Source: Scortum barcoo
Taxonomy: Eukaryota > Chordata > Actinopteri > Centrarchiformes > Terapontidae
DNA: 64,000 bases
Assembly (NCBI GenBank): GCA_023238725.1
Contig: CM041551.1
Location: forward strand, 7,863,759-7,927,758
Reading direction: 5' to 3'
Positions within the stretch are counted from its first letter, which is position 1. Each line of letters opens with the position of its first letter. Position numbers and translations under genes: made by a program. Shown piece after piece: positions 43,711 through 55,819 of the stretch. The notes under the pieces are model-generated. The model saw only the letters and a program-made list of their open reading frames with translations. It was not told the origin of the DNA and made no database searches.

Positions 43711-45195
43711 TGTAACTGGGTTTAGCATGCAGGTCGCAGAGCTGTAGCTACAGTGTGTGGTGTTTTCAAAGACAACTTGTTTACGCAATGGTTTAATAGA
43801 CTTACCAGACTGACTAACTTTGTGATCTGACATTTTTTTTAAAATCATAACATCATTTAACCTAATAAGAATGAGGCGCAGTTGGAGAATAAAGCGTAAA
43901 TTCTAGCTCTTCACCTTTCTCATGCTCATGCGGCATATAGTATAGCTGCTGTTGTGATCCAGAATGCAGTGTGCCGTTTGATGATGCTTCAGGCCTTTGT
44001 GTCTCCAACAGAAACAGCAAAGTGTGTTTGAAAAAGCCAGGCCTTCGTGATCATCTTCATCACTTTGTTTTCAGGTAAATGAACAGCAACAGTGGCTGGT
44101 AATTTGTAGAACTGCCGGGTGTTTTCTGACTGTTTGAATGTTGGAAAAAGAGGTCAGTATCAAAGACATTTGTGAGATGTAACGGAGTGGTTTCATCAAA
44201 GATCAATTGCTTTAATCCACAAGAATTCGCAATTACAGTCTGACCTATAGCGATGCCTGGTGCTTGATCATTTTTTCCCTGCCTGCGTGAATATCCAGCA
44301 CAAGCACGAATCAAGGGTTTCATGCCGAAGTGAGATAGGCACCAACTAAAGAGAATTACAAATACTCCCACTAAATGGTTGCCGACATAAAAGAGAAACT
44401 ATGGAACATTTTTGAAGTTCTTTTCTTTTGAGACATTGGCTCGCTGAAGAATTACACAAGGATAAACTTTTAAACATTAAGTAATGAGTATGAAGTCACT
44501 TTTTTCCTTCCTCAAAAATGATGACAGTCTTTCAATAGTGGTCCTCAAATATCAAGAAAGCATCTTCTCTTCACTTCCAACCAGCAATGTTTTCACAGCA
44601 ATGACGTTTCAATCAGATCCACCTGGTGTGGCTGCTTCCCAAAGCCGGGCTGAGTCACACACAAACACACAATCACCCACTCTTTTTCCACAACACACAT
44701 GAAAAAAATATCTAGACAGCATATTTAGTGAAGTTTACAGCCAAAACACACACATACATACACACACACACACAGACAGTACATCTGCGAATGCAAACGT
44801 GCATGCTCCCTCTGTGGATGTAATCACACGGGTCAGTTTGCTCAGCGTCAGTTGCCAGTCTGGGGAAAAACAGAGGAAGCGTGGCTTTTAGCTGCTTTAA
44901 AAGCCTACGACTCTCTGTCGGTCTGTATTTCTGTCTGCCTGACTGACTTTCTTCTGTTAGTAGGCGTTCATTTGCAAAAATTCCTCAGAAATCACAGCTT
45001 ATATCTTGGAAGAAAACAGAACGTTAAGGATTACAGGACTATAAATATAAACACAGTATGCATGTGCAGGCATGAGCAATATGTGTGTGTTAAAGCTGTT
45101 GCATGTGCCATTACTGAACACATGTGATTGTCCCACATTGCTTCCAAATTCACATCATCTCAGGATGAGCAGATGCACATGGCACTTCCTGAAAG
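43711..45195. other. Non-coding stretch with CA repeats
   Basis: CA-rich imperfect repeat at about 44,745-44,775. The rest is unique. A 103-codon minus-strand frame (44,060-44,371) has ordinary composition but no recognisable domain or splice signals. Confidence 0.5.
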
Positions 45196-45199
45196 TACA

Positions 45200-45435
45200 G
45201 TGTGTAGCCCCCTTTTTTTATGCGTCACAGCCGCAGATGATGGGTGCATTCATCATTAATCCAATAATTATGCAAACGCTGCACAGAGTAAAGTTGTGAA
45301 CCTTTTGAGATGGGGTTTTTTACGCTCTCACACATTCACTGTAATTGCCGCGTGCCAGTTCCTGCATGCCGAGCGAACACGGACAGCAAGTGCATCTGTC
45401 AAGTCCGATTAAAGTCCCAAAGTTCTGCATCACTT
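45200..45435. promoter_or_regulatory. Candidate conserved non-coding element
   Basis: TAATCC at 45,257-45,262 lies close to a POU-like ATTATGCAAAC ending at about 45,277. Also present are gtcacagccgcagatgatgg and actgtaattgccgcgtgcc. The block is complex, with no simple repeats. Confidence 0.4.
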
Positions 45436-46985
45436 AGGATCCATTTTGTTTAAAATATCCCAAGCGAAGAAATGAAATGTCAAGCTTGATCTAAAACATG
45501 CTCATGCTGTCTTCAAGGGCTTTTTTTTAACATCTGCAAATCTTGAAAGCAAGGAACATTTAGAGACACTTTGTCTCAGCCAATATCAAAAAGGCTATTC
45601 AGTGCCCTAGTTATTACCCATAATCCCTCTATTGTGGATGAAGACGCTTCCTGTCACAAGACTCCAGTCCACTGGCACATCTACAGAACTGCGCTCCTGC
45701 TAACAAACCATTAATGAATGCATCAGATTCATAGATGTAACATACAGTAAACCTCCAGGACATACCAGCTCAGGGTATGTTGGAGTGATGCTTGTGTGTG
45801 CATGAATTTGTGTGGAAGTCAATAGAAAGTGATTTACGTTGTTACTTTTGTAGACTTTTGCAACACTGCAGGAAGCCTCATTGTGAGTTGACAAACAACT
45901 GATACAAGCTCAAGTTCTTTTCTACTGACTATCAAAATTTCTTTGCCTTGGGCAATAAAGCTGTACATATCCAACTTATGACTAACACCGTGGCATCCAT
46001 CAAGTGCAAAACACTCTATTATTGCCACTGCTATTGTTTAATTCATTTGATATTACACATGAGGTCATGGGAGGTTTTATAAAACAGCTCTGCAGATTTG
46101 CCATCATCGTGTACATCCAACCAGCAAGGGGAAACCTGATCCGTGCTTTTGGCTGCTGAACGGTGATAATCATCTGAGATCTACCTTTCCAGTGAATCTG
46201 AAAGGTCAGGAACATCATGTATTGTAATGTACGGTATTATATAAGGGAAGAGTTTGAGGCGAAACTATTGCAAGATCGTAGAAGAAAAAAAAGAGGTCAG
46301 GGCATTAGCTGACGGCAGTAATTGACTTACTCAGTGTGAAAAAAAAAATGTTAGCATCGTCTATGCCTATGCTTAAAATAACTTTTGGAAACTTGTTAAT
46401 ATATAAGTAAGTAATAATTTATAAAACAGTAAGTTCAGATTGTGACTGTTATGAAAATACACACATTTAATGTTTTCGGATAAAGATAATTTATTTGTTG
46501 AATACAGATGCCAATTTTCAGATTAAGCAAAATTTGCAAAGCATTTAACTATACCGTTTTAAAATCTCAACAGCTGGCTAATTTTGTAACAACTCTTGAC
46601 TGAATTTTGATTCTTTCAGTAGAAAGAGAGGAGAATGAAGCCCATTATTTGCAAGGAGACACACAGCCAAATCGCCCTGGACAAATTCGCCTGCCTCCCC
46701 TCCACATAAAGATCTCTTTATCTGCCCTCTGGAGTGACAAGGCCGATCCAGAATCTCTCCTCTCCATCAGCACTTGTTGTACTACTTCACCCCATTCCTG
46801 AAAAAGAAAAGCCCCAGTCTTTCATTCGGCAAGTTTGGGTCTTCCTCCTCCTCCCTCTCCTTCTCTGCTCTGCTCCCCCTTCCCCGACTCCATTCGCTGG
46901 TGACAATCCGGTCATTATACCATCTTCACCCTGTCTGCAAACCCCCCTCCCACTTCACCCCACACTTCTGCGCTGCCCTCCGTCC
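45436..46985. other. Non-coding stretch, pyrimidine-rich towards the end
   Basis: Unique sequence to about 46,600, AT-rich at 46,330-46,560, then C/T-rich from about 46,680. A 190-codon frame (46,734-47,306) passes through the C/T-rich part. Its Pro/Leu/Ser-rich product matches nothing I know. Confidence 0.5.
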
Positions 46986-47039
46986 TTTCCTATCACCCCT
47001 CCCCATTCGCCGAGCTACCATGAGCTATATTACTTTGAC

Positions 47040-47145
47040 CCCGGCCCATCAATCTGCTTCAATTGGATAATGATCTGTAATCACGTTCTTTCAGGGGAGT
47101 CTATAAAACGAGCCGGGGCCTCAGCACCCCTCTTGAGAGGGCTCC
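47040..47145 (+). promoter_or_regulatory. Possible CCAAT/TATA core promoter
   Basis: An inverted CCAAT box (attgg near 47,062) lies about 40 bases upstream of TATAAAA at 47,102-47,108, which is followed by CpG-bearing cgagccggggcc. The spacing is promoter-like, and GC-rich sequence lies 100 bases downstream. No credible coding frame follows, so any transcript would be non-coding. Alternatively it is simply part of a conserved element. Confidence 0.25.
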
Positions 47146-47219
47146 TTCTGTTCCCTCACCCCCCCTCCAACTCTACGCATTTGATCCAGGCGCTTCTCCT
47201 TTCAGCTTTCAGGCCCCCA

Positions 47220-47625
47220 CTAAATACCCTCGCACATGGGCAGCCGCTGCAGCCGGCGGTGGGCCTTGTAAAGGGAGCGGAGGAGGGCGGTGGGGGTGGG
47301 GGTTGATGGCTCCGCTGTTGATTTTTCATGGCCCCCGCTCTCCAATGGAACGGGGGCTAAGAGGGACAAGGTGGAGCCCAGCAGGAGGGAGCGGGGACAC
47401 AGGAGGAGGAGAAGGAAGGAGAAGGGGTGTTTAAAGCCAGGCCCGGCTCCTACCAAGACCGGGGCCCCCCGCCCCTCACATTAAAGCTGACCCTCCATTA
47501 GGTCGTTTTGTACGACAGGCTTGTAATCGATAGAGCCTCCTAACTGAACAGGAGGAGCGGCGAGGGGTGGGGCTGGACGGCGCTGGGGTGAGTGCGGGGG
47601 CAGCGGGTGTCAAGGAAAGAGTAGG
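47220..47625. other. GC-rich segment, possible small CpG-rich element
   Basis: This is the most G+C-rich part of the window: gcagccggcggtgggcc, gggcggtgggggtggggg and ggggccccccgcccctcac. KLF/Sp-type GC and GGGTGGGG words are frequent. CpG density is only moderate, so it may fall short of a CpG island. ttgtaatcgatagagcc at about 47,521 is an AT core within it. Confidence 0.4.
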
Positions 47626-47995
47626 AGGAGAGGGATAAAGAGAGAGATTAGGATAAGGTTGATGGACAGGGAGAAAGAGGCAATGAATGAACAAGTAAAT
47701 GAATGAAGTGGAATGGAAGGCAAATTAAGCCATGAGCTTCGCCTCCCACCACCCTGTCCTCAGCTCTTTCTCCTGTTAAATTGGGTTTCAAGACAAATAT
47801 AATCCTAACATGAGAAAGAAAATAGAAAATCAAAATCAAGCTCAGAGATAAAAATCAACAGAAAAAAACACGGGCTAATAACAATCTAGTACCAAATTTC
47901 ACTTTCTATTTTTTCACCGACTTTCCTCTTCAGTTTGTTTGGAGAGGGAAATGACTTAATGTGTGTTACTGTATGAGATCTTAAGTGGTGTTATC
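47626..47995. other. Non-coding stretch, nothing notable
   Basis: A/G-rich then AT-rich unique sequence with a short GAAT repeat (aatgaatgaac, aatgaatgaag near 47,682-47,707). No gene is seen. Confidence 0.5.
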
Positions 47996-47999
47996 ACAT

Positions 48000-48340
48000 G
48001 TGGAGATAAGATCTGACGGGGGGAGAGCGAACACAAGGGGCTGTTTTCACAGCATATTGCACATTTCCAAGTCAAAACTGACCCGGCGCGCCACCTCAGT
48101 TAACAGTTATCAATTGTTCTGCGGGGCTCTCATTGTGTCCAGTGGCGGGGCAAGCTGCGTCTCCCTTCGTGTGAAACACACGTGCACATTTTGAGCACAG
48201 TTCAGGAGGCGAGCGGAGCAGCTTGACCGCAATTTAAAACACCATCAGTTCGGCGGGGGCTTTTGTGTAATCTCTTCTGTGCTCTTGAATATACATAAAA
48301 AGGCTGCAGAGTTTTTAAGGGCCATACAATAAATTGATGA
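48000..48340. promoter_or_regulatory. Candidate conserved non-coding element
   Basis: CpG-bearing complex sequence: gacccggcgcgccacctc, aacagttatcaattgttctg (SOX-like CAATTGTT), gaccgcaatttaaaac and acaataaattgatgaatgg. No coding frame. Confidence 0.4.
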
Positions 48341-48509
48341 ATGGAGTATTTTCTCTCCCTCTTCCTCAATCTCTCAATCTCTCTCCCGCTCTATGAAGTG
48401 AGGGGCCCATCTTGTATATCATTATTCCCTCCACCCATTCTTTTGCTAGTTTAGGGCTCTTACATGTGGAGCATATGCCTATTGAAAGGGTGGCACCACG
48501 CAAGGCAGG

Positions 48510-48605
48510 CACAGATGGAGTCACCCTCCCCGTCAATGGTCAGACAATGGAAAATGGAAATCAAAGTTAAAGGGGTGCATCCAGCTCCATTTAGCCCACA
48601 CAAAA
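48510..48605 (-). repeat. Candidate repeated unit, copy A
   Basis: GTCAATGGTCAGACA (48,532-48,546) and CAAAGTTAAAG (48,562-48,572) recur in the same order and strand at 53,237-53,292. A pyrimidine-rich CCCCGTCAA stretch also lies upstream in both. The minus-strand reading frame of both copies gives an LTL motif followed by CLTID. This could be two old copies of an interspersed repeat or a duplicated regulatory module. The spacing between the motifs differs (15 and 30 bases). Confidence 0.4.
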
Positions 48606-48739
48606 GGTGCTTGTAGGAGGCAGGGCATGCGGGACGAAGGGAGGGGAAGGGTGGGGAGCCACGGGGTGGAGGAACATGTCCCAGGCCACAAGAGTCCATC
48701 CTCAGCTGGCCTCTCCATCACTGAGGTGATAGAGACATG

Positions 48740-48995
48740 CTGACACTGCGCTAGACACCCCAGCCTTGTTACTCTTAACTCCCTGTCGTACTGCTTGATG
48801 AACTGCGCCGAGTGATAATTGAATTCTTGTATTTGTTTTTAATGCCGGGCTTAAAGCGCAGTCTCTCACCTAAAATTGCGGCAGGCGCTTTACAACGTTA
48901 AATAGAAGTGTAACAGAAAGCGGCCCAGCTGGCCCCTCTCCATTTCCTTAAGGATGGAGAAATGCTGACGTGGCGCTACAAAGCCAGGGGATGGA
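48740..48995. promoter_or_regulatory. Candidate conserved non-coding element
   Basis: The words gatgaactgcgccgagtg, ataattgaattcttg, aaaattgcggcaggcgc and tgctgacgtggcgctac form a CpG-bearing, repeat-free block. Confidence 0.38.
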
Positions 48996-50196
48996 CTTAT
49001 GACAGAACACAGCTTGAATGCATACAAACTTTTACATTTACAGCAAATGGTTACTTTGGTGGATTTACAAGAAGAGAGGGCAGAATAGTGTAGTTAACAG
49101 AAGCCCAATTTTCTGTTTTAATAGCGGCTCCATCAATCCATTTTGATATCTGATATTGTGCACATGGTGTTACTGACTTCTTGTCTCTTTTTATTATGGG
49201 ATTTTCATAGTTGCACTAAAAGCCTAACAAATGATAGGTTGTAAACAATAATATGTATTTATTTCCTCTCTCTGCCAAAAATAATCAACAACTTACTATG
49301 TTTTTAATATTGTGTATTGAAAATACACAGTGTTTCTGTCTGTGTATTAAATGATCATAATGTTGACACAGACATCCCCCGCTTGTTTATCTTCCCTCAT
49401 CATACACGATATCCATGACGACCTAATAGTAAATAAAACAGAGTTAATAGAGGAAGTAAAATAAACCGGAGGAGGAAGCGTTGAGCTGTCCATCCTGTTG
49501 TTGCGGTGGATGCTTGCTTTGAACGCAGCTCTGATGTGACCTATAAAACAGTATGCGTTGTTTTAAGAGACAGTGATTTCACTCTTGTTAAAGATAAGTA
49601 CACTCTACTGTACACAAGTGTACGACACCTCTGTGTTTAATGGTACACTTACTGTATCCTCTCTTGGCATGGGTGCTCATTTTCCATGTAAGCAGGAGCA
49701 GGTGAATCTCGTATTTTATTATTCAATGAAGTCATTCAAAATTGGTTATTTCTTTTTAATTTGCTTTAACTTTGAATTGCACAGTATGAGCAAAACTCTC
49801 ATTTCAGTACAAAGTAACTCACCAACACTGTTTATAAAACAGACTTTCCTGAATAGTGTGAGAAAAGTGACCAGATTAAGTTACCAGATGTTTAATGATA
49901 AAGATTTCACTGCACAATCATAAATAACCATTATCTGAGAGCTACAGTAACAACCTTTATAAAATATCTCACGTATTCCCATTTGTTGATGGAAAACATC
50001 ATGTGTTGTGTCTAAATGACAATATTCCTTCATTTGATCTTTGTGTGTCATGCAGTGCTGCTGACAGTGGGGTGTTGGCGTCTGTTGGGGCTGAAAGATG
50101 GCAGGCCATAATGAACCTTGGTCTGACCTTCGACCTCCTACCCCCGACAACATCACCAGCTGAGGGCTGCCACAGAGGGTCTGCTTGTGTGGTATG
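48996..50196. other. AT-rich non-coding stretch
   Basis: Predominantly A+T-rich, especially 49,180-49,340. A 116-codon frame (49,573-49,923 plus) and a 163-codon minus-strand frame (49,881-50,372) have no recognisable domain; the second crosses the CA repeat. Confidence 0.5.
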
Positions 50197-50221
50197 ACAC
50201 ACACACACACACACACACACA
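50197..50221. repeat. (CA)n microsatellite
   Basis: About twelve uninterrupted AC/CA units. Confidence 0.97.
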
Positions 50222-51925
50222 GAACCCCCACCCAATCTGTAATACAGAGGCATCGTGCTTTTTTAGTCTTAATTATTAACAGACTCATACTGCTGCAGAA
50301 GATGAAACTTTTCACATTTCGTATGAATTCACACATCCCCCTAAACTTTCCGTTGGGTGTCCATCCAAACACTGAAACAGATTTGACATCTGCTTTGCAC
50401 AGCTCTCACAGTTTTATCTGTAAGCCAGTCTTAAAATTTAGAGTGCTGCGGTTCTTCCAGCTAGAAAGAATTCACCTCAGACGCCCTCCTGTTTTCTGTC
50501 TGTAGTGTGGTGTATGTGCCCGTCCAGGGGGCACGACATGGTTGCTGATGCGTGATACCCTCTGACATAATTGTGCTGTCAATCTACAATATCTCTAATG
50601 CATGAATAACTCATGACTGCAAGCGTGATGTCTGCTGTCTATGCCTCAGATGAGATTTTTGTTTCCACTGTATGCGCCTTTTGTATCTATTTTATCTAAT
50701 TTGCAACTGAATATATCCATTTCAATAAAAGCGGATCATGACTCTGGTCAATCCCCTACAGTGATATTGTATTCTGCGGTAAATAAAATGCCCAATGTGT
50801 ACATGCTGTATGGAAATTGCAGTCGGACAAGTAGAAAATCTAAATGTTTAGTTTATGTTTAGTTTATGAAGTAGTAGACAATATTTTAGTAGTATTCATT
50901 AAACATGAGGGATTTAAGTTTGATGACTATGACAATTTATCATTAAGGATTCATCTCTACAGTTTAGTGCAAAATATTACAGGACTTGAAATACAACAAC
51001 CACATTTTGGTCAACAATTATGTGTAATACATTTTGCAGTTTTTATGATCCCCCTCATTATCTTCAATGTTTCTCATGCTGCCCGTATTCTCTCTCGTGA
51101 ACATTAGCAGAGACACAGAGTTGATTTGTGGTACATAACGGACATCTGAGGCCCCGTTTGCACTGTACAGCCCAGCTGAGGTACAGCTTTCTAAACAAGT
51201 CCTCCTCCTCAACCTCACTTCATGTTCCCCGGACCAGCCTTTACTTTCCTACAGAATATGCATCCAATTACAATAAGGGAGCTCTGTGAAGCAGACTGAC
51301 CGCAGAGGACCCAGACAGACCTTATAATTGTGTGTTGCTCATGTATACTGTGCGTGTGTGCTTGTGTCTTCCAGCTCATTGATCCCTACAGACATTTCCG
51401 GAGCACAAATAAACATCCACTGCAAGCCACAAGATTGTAGCCTGTGTGGACAGCATGAAGGATCAGCATTGGCTGTTGAATGGTCAACATGTGATTAGTT
51501 TAATAGCCTGACAATGATTGCTCCAGTGCCTAGTATAAATTACAAAACATAACGAGACATTGCTTCTTATTATGATGGGCCTCATTTAGTAAAAACTACA
51601 GATGTAGCCATGAATACATTTCACTTTAGGGGCATCAAGGTGACTTCCCTTAGAACTACACCTGTAAATTAAATGTTTATTTTACATATCATGTATTATC
51701 CCTTTGATTCATATCTGTCCTGCAGCCTTAGGATTACAGTAAAATAATGTACTTTTTCCCCAAACTGATCCTATCAGAAATTCATCTTATACTATTACTT
51801 ATGGATTTTGTAACTGAATCTATAAGCAAAAACCAGAAAAGCCAAACCAGAAGATTACAGAGGGAAGTTTGATTTTTTTTTGTGGGGGGGGGGATCATCA
51901 CATTTTGATATGCCAGAACTGTTCA
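50222..51925. other. Non-coding stretch, nothing firm
   Basis: Unique, mostly AT-rich. A tandem (ATGTTTAGTTT) pair lies at about 50,845-50,867 and a 10-base G run near 51,884-51,893. No gene is seen. Confidence 0.5.
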
Positions 51926-51929
51926 CACC

Positions 51930-52115
51930 AGGCCTCTGCAATAATTGACTAATTGATCCAGCTTGTAGTGGGTCCAGCCCGCCTCCTCTCAATGACTAGC
52001 CAATCAATCCAGGCTCTCGTCCGAAATGGCATGTCCCATAACAAATTACAGCTAATGGAATAACCATCAGAATGTCATTACATGGGCGGACCCGAGCATT
52101 ATTACCCAGCATGGC
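51930..52115. promoter_or_regulatory. Candidate conserved non-coding element
   Basis: The words gcaataattgactaattg, gactagccaatcaatccagg, acaaattacagctaatgg and gaatgtcattacatggg are densely packed homeodomain/PBX-type cores in repeat-free sequence. Confidence 0.43.
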
Positions 52116-52785
52116 TCTATATGTGCATGTGTGTGTGGGTGAGAGGAGGTTGTGAGTGTTCATAAACAGACGTGGTCATGCTGTTATTATCCCACACGCT
52201 ATTTAGCACCTGAGTCGCTCTGTGGTACTGACAGACCTGATGAGGGATCTCTCGTCTGCCATCATGTCCCCCTGGTCAAATGCAATCTGGAAATCCCCAA
52301 TTGTGAACCAAGGACTATCTGTTCGCTTTTGCTGGTAAAAAATGTTTTACGGATTTCACATCGCTGTGCACTTTCGAGGCCTTGAGAGACTGCGTCATTT
52401 GTTCCGAAAACTTGGATCCTTGTTTCCTGGAACTCACACCCACTTAGTTTGTTCCCATTACCAGACCCTTTGTTTGCACCAAAAATCTCATTTAGCTTCC
52501 TCGGTTTCATGTACAGTCGATGTCCCTCCGACAAGAGACCACCGTGGCAGCCCGCTCTCTCCACGTGAGTCCAGCCATTCTCCTTCCCTTCTGCAGCCAA
52601 ATCTATCGTTTTTCTCCCATTGCTTTTCCTCTTCCATCTCCTCCTCCACCACCTCTTCTACCACTCCAGAGCTGACGGCAGATGGTGTTTTAATAAAGTC
52701 CAGTAGGAATAGGACTGTGAGTAAACAATGCAGCACATGCCAACTCAGTAATTGCTGGGCACTATTACAACCCCTGTGTCTGGCA
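52116..52785. other. Non-coding stretch with a long chance frame
   Basis: Moderately complex sequence at 52,240-52,570 may be part of a regulatory block. It is CT/TCC-rich at about 52,570-52,670. The 182-codon plus frame at 52,342-52,890 becomes Ser-rich then Lys/Arg-rich in the low-complexity parts and matches nothing I know. Confidence 0.45.
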
Positions 52786-52789
52786 AGGG

Positions 52790-52955
52790 AGGGAAGGATG
52801 AGAGGCAGAGAGGATAAAAAAAACAACAACAAAAAACGAAGGGATGAAGCAAACACACGGCGAGAGGACAAATCGGGAACGAGAAAATGAAAGAGCGAGG
52901 GAAAACCAGAAAGGGAAACTGCAAGAGATGGAGGGGAAAGAGGGGGTACGTAAGG
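52790..52955. repeat. Purine-rich (A/G) tract
   Basis: About 165 bases of nearly pure A/G with an AAC-repeat patch near 52,822-52,836. Frames on both strands are low complexity. Confidence 0.85.
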
Positions 52956-53051
52956 GGCGGGCAGCACACACACATATACACCTAGCAGCTGGAGCCAGAA
53001 AAGCGCAGCTGGTGAAGGTGCAGGGAGGCCACAGAGAGGGGAGGGAGGGAG

Positions 53052-53113
53052 GCTGAGCAGAGCTGGGATGGGCTGGTCGAGGCTGTGCTAGGCTGGGCCG
53101 GTCTAGGCCAGCG
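53052..53113. repeat. Degenerate GGCTG/GGCC minisatellite
   Basis: Imperfect repeats of about 8-10 bases (gggctggtcgaggctg, gctaggctgggccgg). It is GC-rich compared with its surroundings. Confidence 0.7.
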
Positions 53114-53204
53114 GGTGCAGTCCCGGGCCTACAGCCTCCAGGCTATGGGCTCCAAGCCCAGTCTCTGAGTCCCAGGCCCTGCTCTGTGGTCTCCACTGCT
53201 GACA

Positions 53205-53312
53205 CAGGGCCAATGCAGTCCCCCGTCAAACCCCCAGTCAATGGTCAGACACATTCTGGAGGAGGTGGACTCAAGCAAGACCAAAGTTAAAGCTCCTGTT
53301 CCATGCAGCTCA
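53205..53312 (-). repeat. Candidate repeated unit, copy B
   Basis: This is the partner of the unit at 48,510-48,605. It shares GTCAATGGTCAGACA (53,237-53,251) and CAAAGTTAAAG (53,282-53,292) in the same order and orientation. The intervening DNA is 15 bases longer than in copy A. It is non-coding in appearance, although a 67-codon minus-strand frame spans it. Confidence 0.4.
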
Positions 53313-53985
53313 AATGCCTCACTATAGACCACTATTAAATATGAAAATGACCACTACAATAAAACTTAAAATTGTAAGCTCAGACTGAGAACACCAGATA
53401 ATTTCATACATTGCTTCTTACTTGTTTAACCCATTTTAATGTACCCTGACTCTTCACAAGCAACATACAGAGTAGATGTAGGACAAATATGCTCTGTGCT
53501 TCTGTACAAAGTAGTATATGCTGCCCGAATCCTTACTGATGCACAGCTTGCCACTCTACCGACACATTTGATCCCTTTTTTCATTGAGCCTTCATCACAT
53601 AAGAGAGAGGTCCTTACAAGTCTGCAAAGAGCTTTCCCATGATGCACAATTACGCCTATCGCCTCCGGGGGTGTCAATCAGAAACCATCTCTCCACAAGT
53701 CTGACAGCTTGGCTACCTTACGTCACACACCTGTTTGGCTCAGGTATTCTGAAGGAAAATATGCGAAGTGATAGATAACAAATAAACAAAAGCAAAAAAG
53801 GTGCAACACCTGAAAGCTGTTTAAACATCTAGAACAATAAAAGCCAAAACCAATGATTCATGTTAAAGTGAATGAATATTTCAGATGTTCTCTAGAGGAA
53901 GCATCCCCTAAATGCAAAAGGTAGAACAAGGTAATAAGGCAATAATATTTCGCTTTTACCTGGCTAAAAGGTGATGAAACACCTC
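53313..53985. other. Non-coding stretch, nothing firm
   Basis: Unique sequence with overlapping short frames on both strands at 53,426-53,778 and no recognisable content. Confidence 0.5.
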
Positions 53986-53989
53986 CCAC

Positions 53990-54480
53990 AGCTATATAGT
54001 TAGTGGCTCTCATCAGAGACAATTAAGGAAAATGACTTTTATCTTAAAGCTGAGGTTAAATGACCAGTCTCCTTAACCTTGAAGTTCACCGTCCGCATGA
54101 ATATTGAATGATTCTTAACCTTCTGTTCTAATACTAATTGAAGCAGAGGGGGGATATTACATATTTGTAATTAGGGGCTGTTGGATAGGGCTTAAGCTCT
54201 GAGCCTCATTAGCTTAATCATGAGGACTCTATCAATTATGCAGGTGGAGGTATGGTGGTGATTTGAGAAACATTCTGTTCTGTAGAAAACTTTTCCCCCT
54301 CGGAGTAATTATATTGACGAATTCCTCTTGGACCTTGTCATTAATTCCAATCCGAGTGCGGGCAGCTTTTTTTTTCTGCGCGTAGGAATATGTGTGAATA
54401 TAAGAGGTTGCGGATGAGTTTGACACAAGCGTTGCCGAGTCTTCTATTGATGGATAATCTCAGGCAAGGCCGAGTTATAT
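53990..54480. promoter_or_regulatory. Candidate conserved non-coding element (strong texture)
   Basis: About 490 bp of repeat-free sequence with many AT cores: gagacaattaagg, gaatattgaatgattc, ctaatactaattgaag, atttgtaattagggg, cattagcttaatcatg, gtcattaattccaatcc. A CpG-bearing end (gagtgcgggcagc) precedes a short T run. There is no coding frame. Confidence 0.46.
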
Positions 54481-55815
54481 GAAGCTAATCCATATGGAAG
54501 CTAACACAAACAGAGTGCCTGAGGACATCACCCAAATACAACATCAAACGGCCTCCTGACAGGTTTGCTGATGAGCACAAACAAGGCTTCGTGTCGAAAC
54601 ACAACTTCTCCTCTATGACATCTTGAACTTCTGTCCAACCAAGTCTTCTCACATACTTGCAGGCCTTGAGAATTTGCCTTTTCCCCCTCAAGGCACCAAG
54701 GCAGAGAGACAGAAAGAGTGAAAGACAGGGAACTCGGCAGCTCTGAGAGAGAGTGAAATATGAGCTGCAGCTCCTCGCTTGCTCCTGCAACAAGATGTCT
54801 TCACCATGAGGACGGTCCCCATGGACCTGCCATATTTATTTGAGCACAAGGTGGTCATACACAACCACACAGCACTCCTGTCTTGCACTCCAAACTTCTG
54901 TCAGGCCTTACCTCAGATATCTTCCTTACACCCAGTTTGCCAGCAGGTTTGGGTTCACACCATTAATCTTGAGCGAGAAAGCGGGAGAGGAGATGGCGGA
55001 GGGGAATTCGTGGGAGGTGGAAGAGGTGGGAAAGTGGGTCAGAGGACTCAGACCGAAGCGAAGGCAGCTGCCCCTTCACCACCTCGGTCTTCCTCCAGAA
55101 TCTTCCACATCGCCCTCGCCTCCTCTCTGAGGTGTGGAGGTGACAGTTGGTGAGGGACCTTCGAGAGCGCCTACAGATTGGCTCTGGCTTTACTGCACCA
55201 GCCAGGTCCTGTATGCTGAAATGTTTCTAAGAATAGGAGCGCTGCTTTGGAGAGCTTTCTTTGGGCAGGTGATGTGAACTTGCGAGGTTGAAATGGTCTC
55301 AGACGTGGATTGCTATTCTGAGATATGTCATGCTTACTTACTGACATACTCAGGCCTTTTTTCCCAGCAGACACAACTGACCAATTGCTGCTTTTTCCCT
55401 TTGCCCTGGACCTCCTGACATCTGACTTGCCCCCATGTAGAGGCTGTGCGGATGGACTGAATTTAACAAAAAGGGAAACATAGAATTGGATACAGCTAGT
55501 CAGAAAAAATGTTGAATAAGTGTTGATAAAATGACAGATGCCCAACTTAAAAACCTATGTAAACAGTAAAACTGTATTATTGTTATCTGCATCTTATGGT
55601 TACCAAATTATTTGATGATTACGGTATTTTTAGCATGTATATATGTACAAAACTGCAATGTAATTTTTCACTGTATATTGCCATTTTACTGTGCACATTG
55701 TATTCTTGTTAGAGTTGATAATGAAGTTAAATGCAGAGGTAAGTGAAGAGTGAAGAGTTCTTTCACAAAAATATATTACTTTACTTAAAATTTACTCTAC
55801 TGACACTACACTTCC
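54481..55815. other. Non-coding stretch, nothing firm
   Basis: Unique sequence with purine-rich patches at about 54,700-54,760 and 54,972-55,040. Frames of 102-124 codons on both strands lack domains or splice context. AT-rich from 55,540 onward. Confidence 0.5.
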
Positions 55816-55819
55816 TCCC

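Noticed and set aside
46734..47306. 190-codon plus-strand frame, the longest in the window
   Set aside because: Its Pro/Leu/Ser-rich composition follows the C/T-rich DNA and it ends in a poly-Gly low-complexity segment. There is no domain, signal or exon boundary, and overlapping frames are equally open.
52342..52890. 182-codon plus-strand frame
   Set aside because: It turns Ser-rich and then Lys/Arg-rich exactly where the DNA becomes CT-rich and then purine-rich. No family is recognised.
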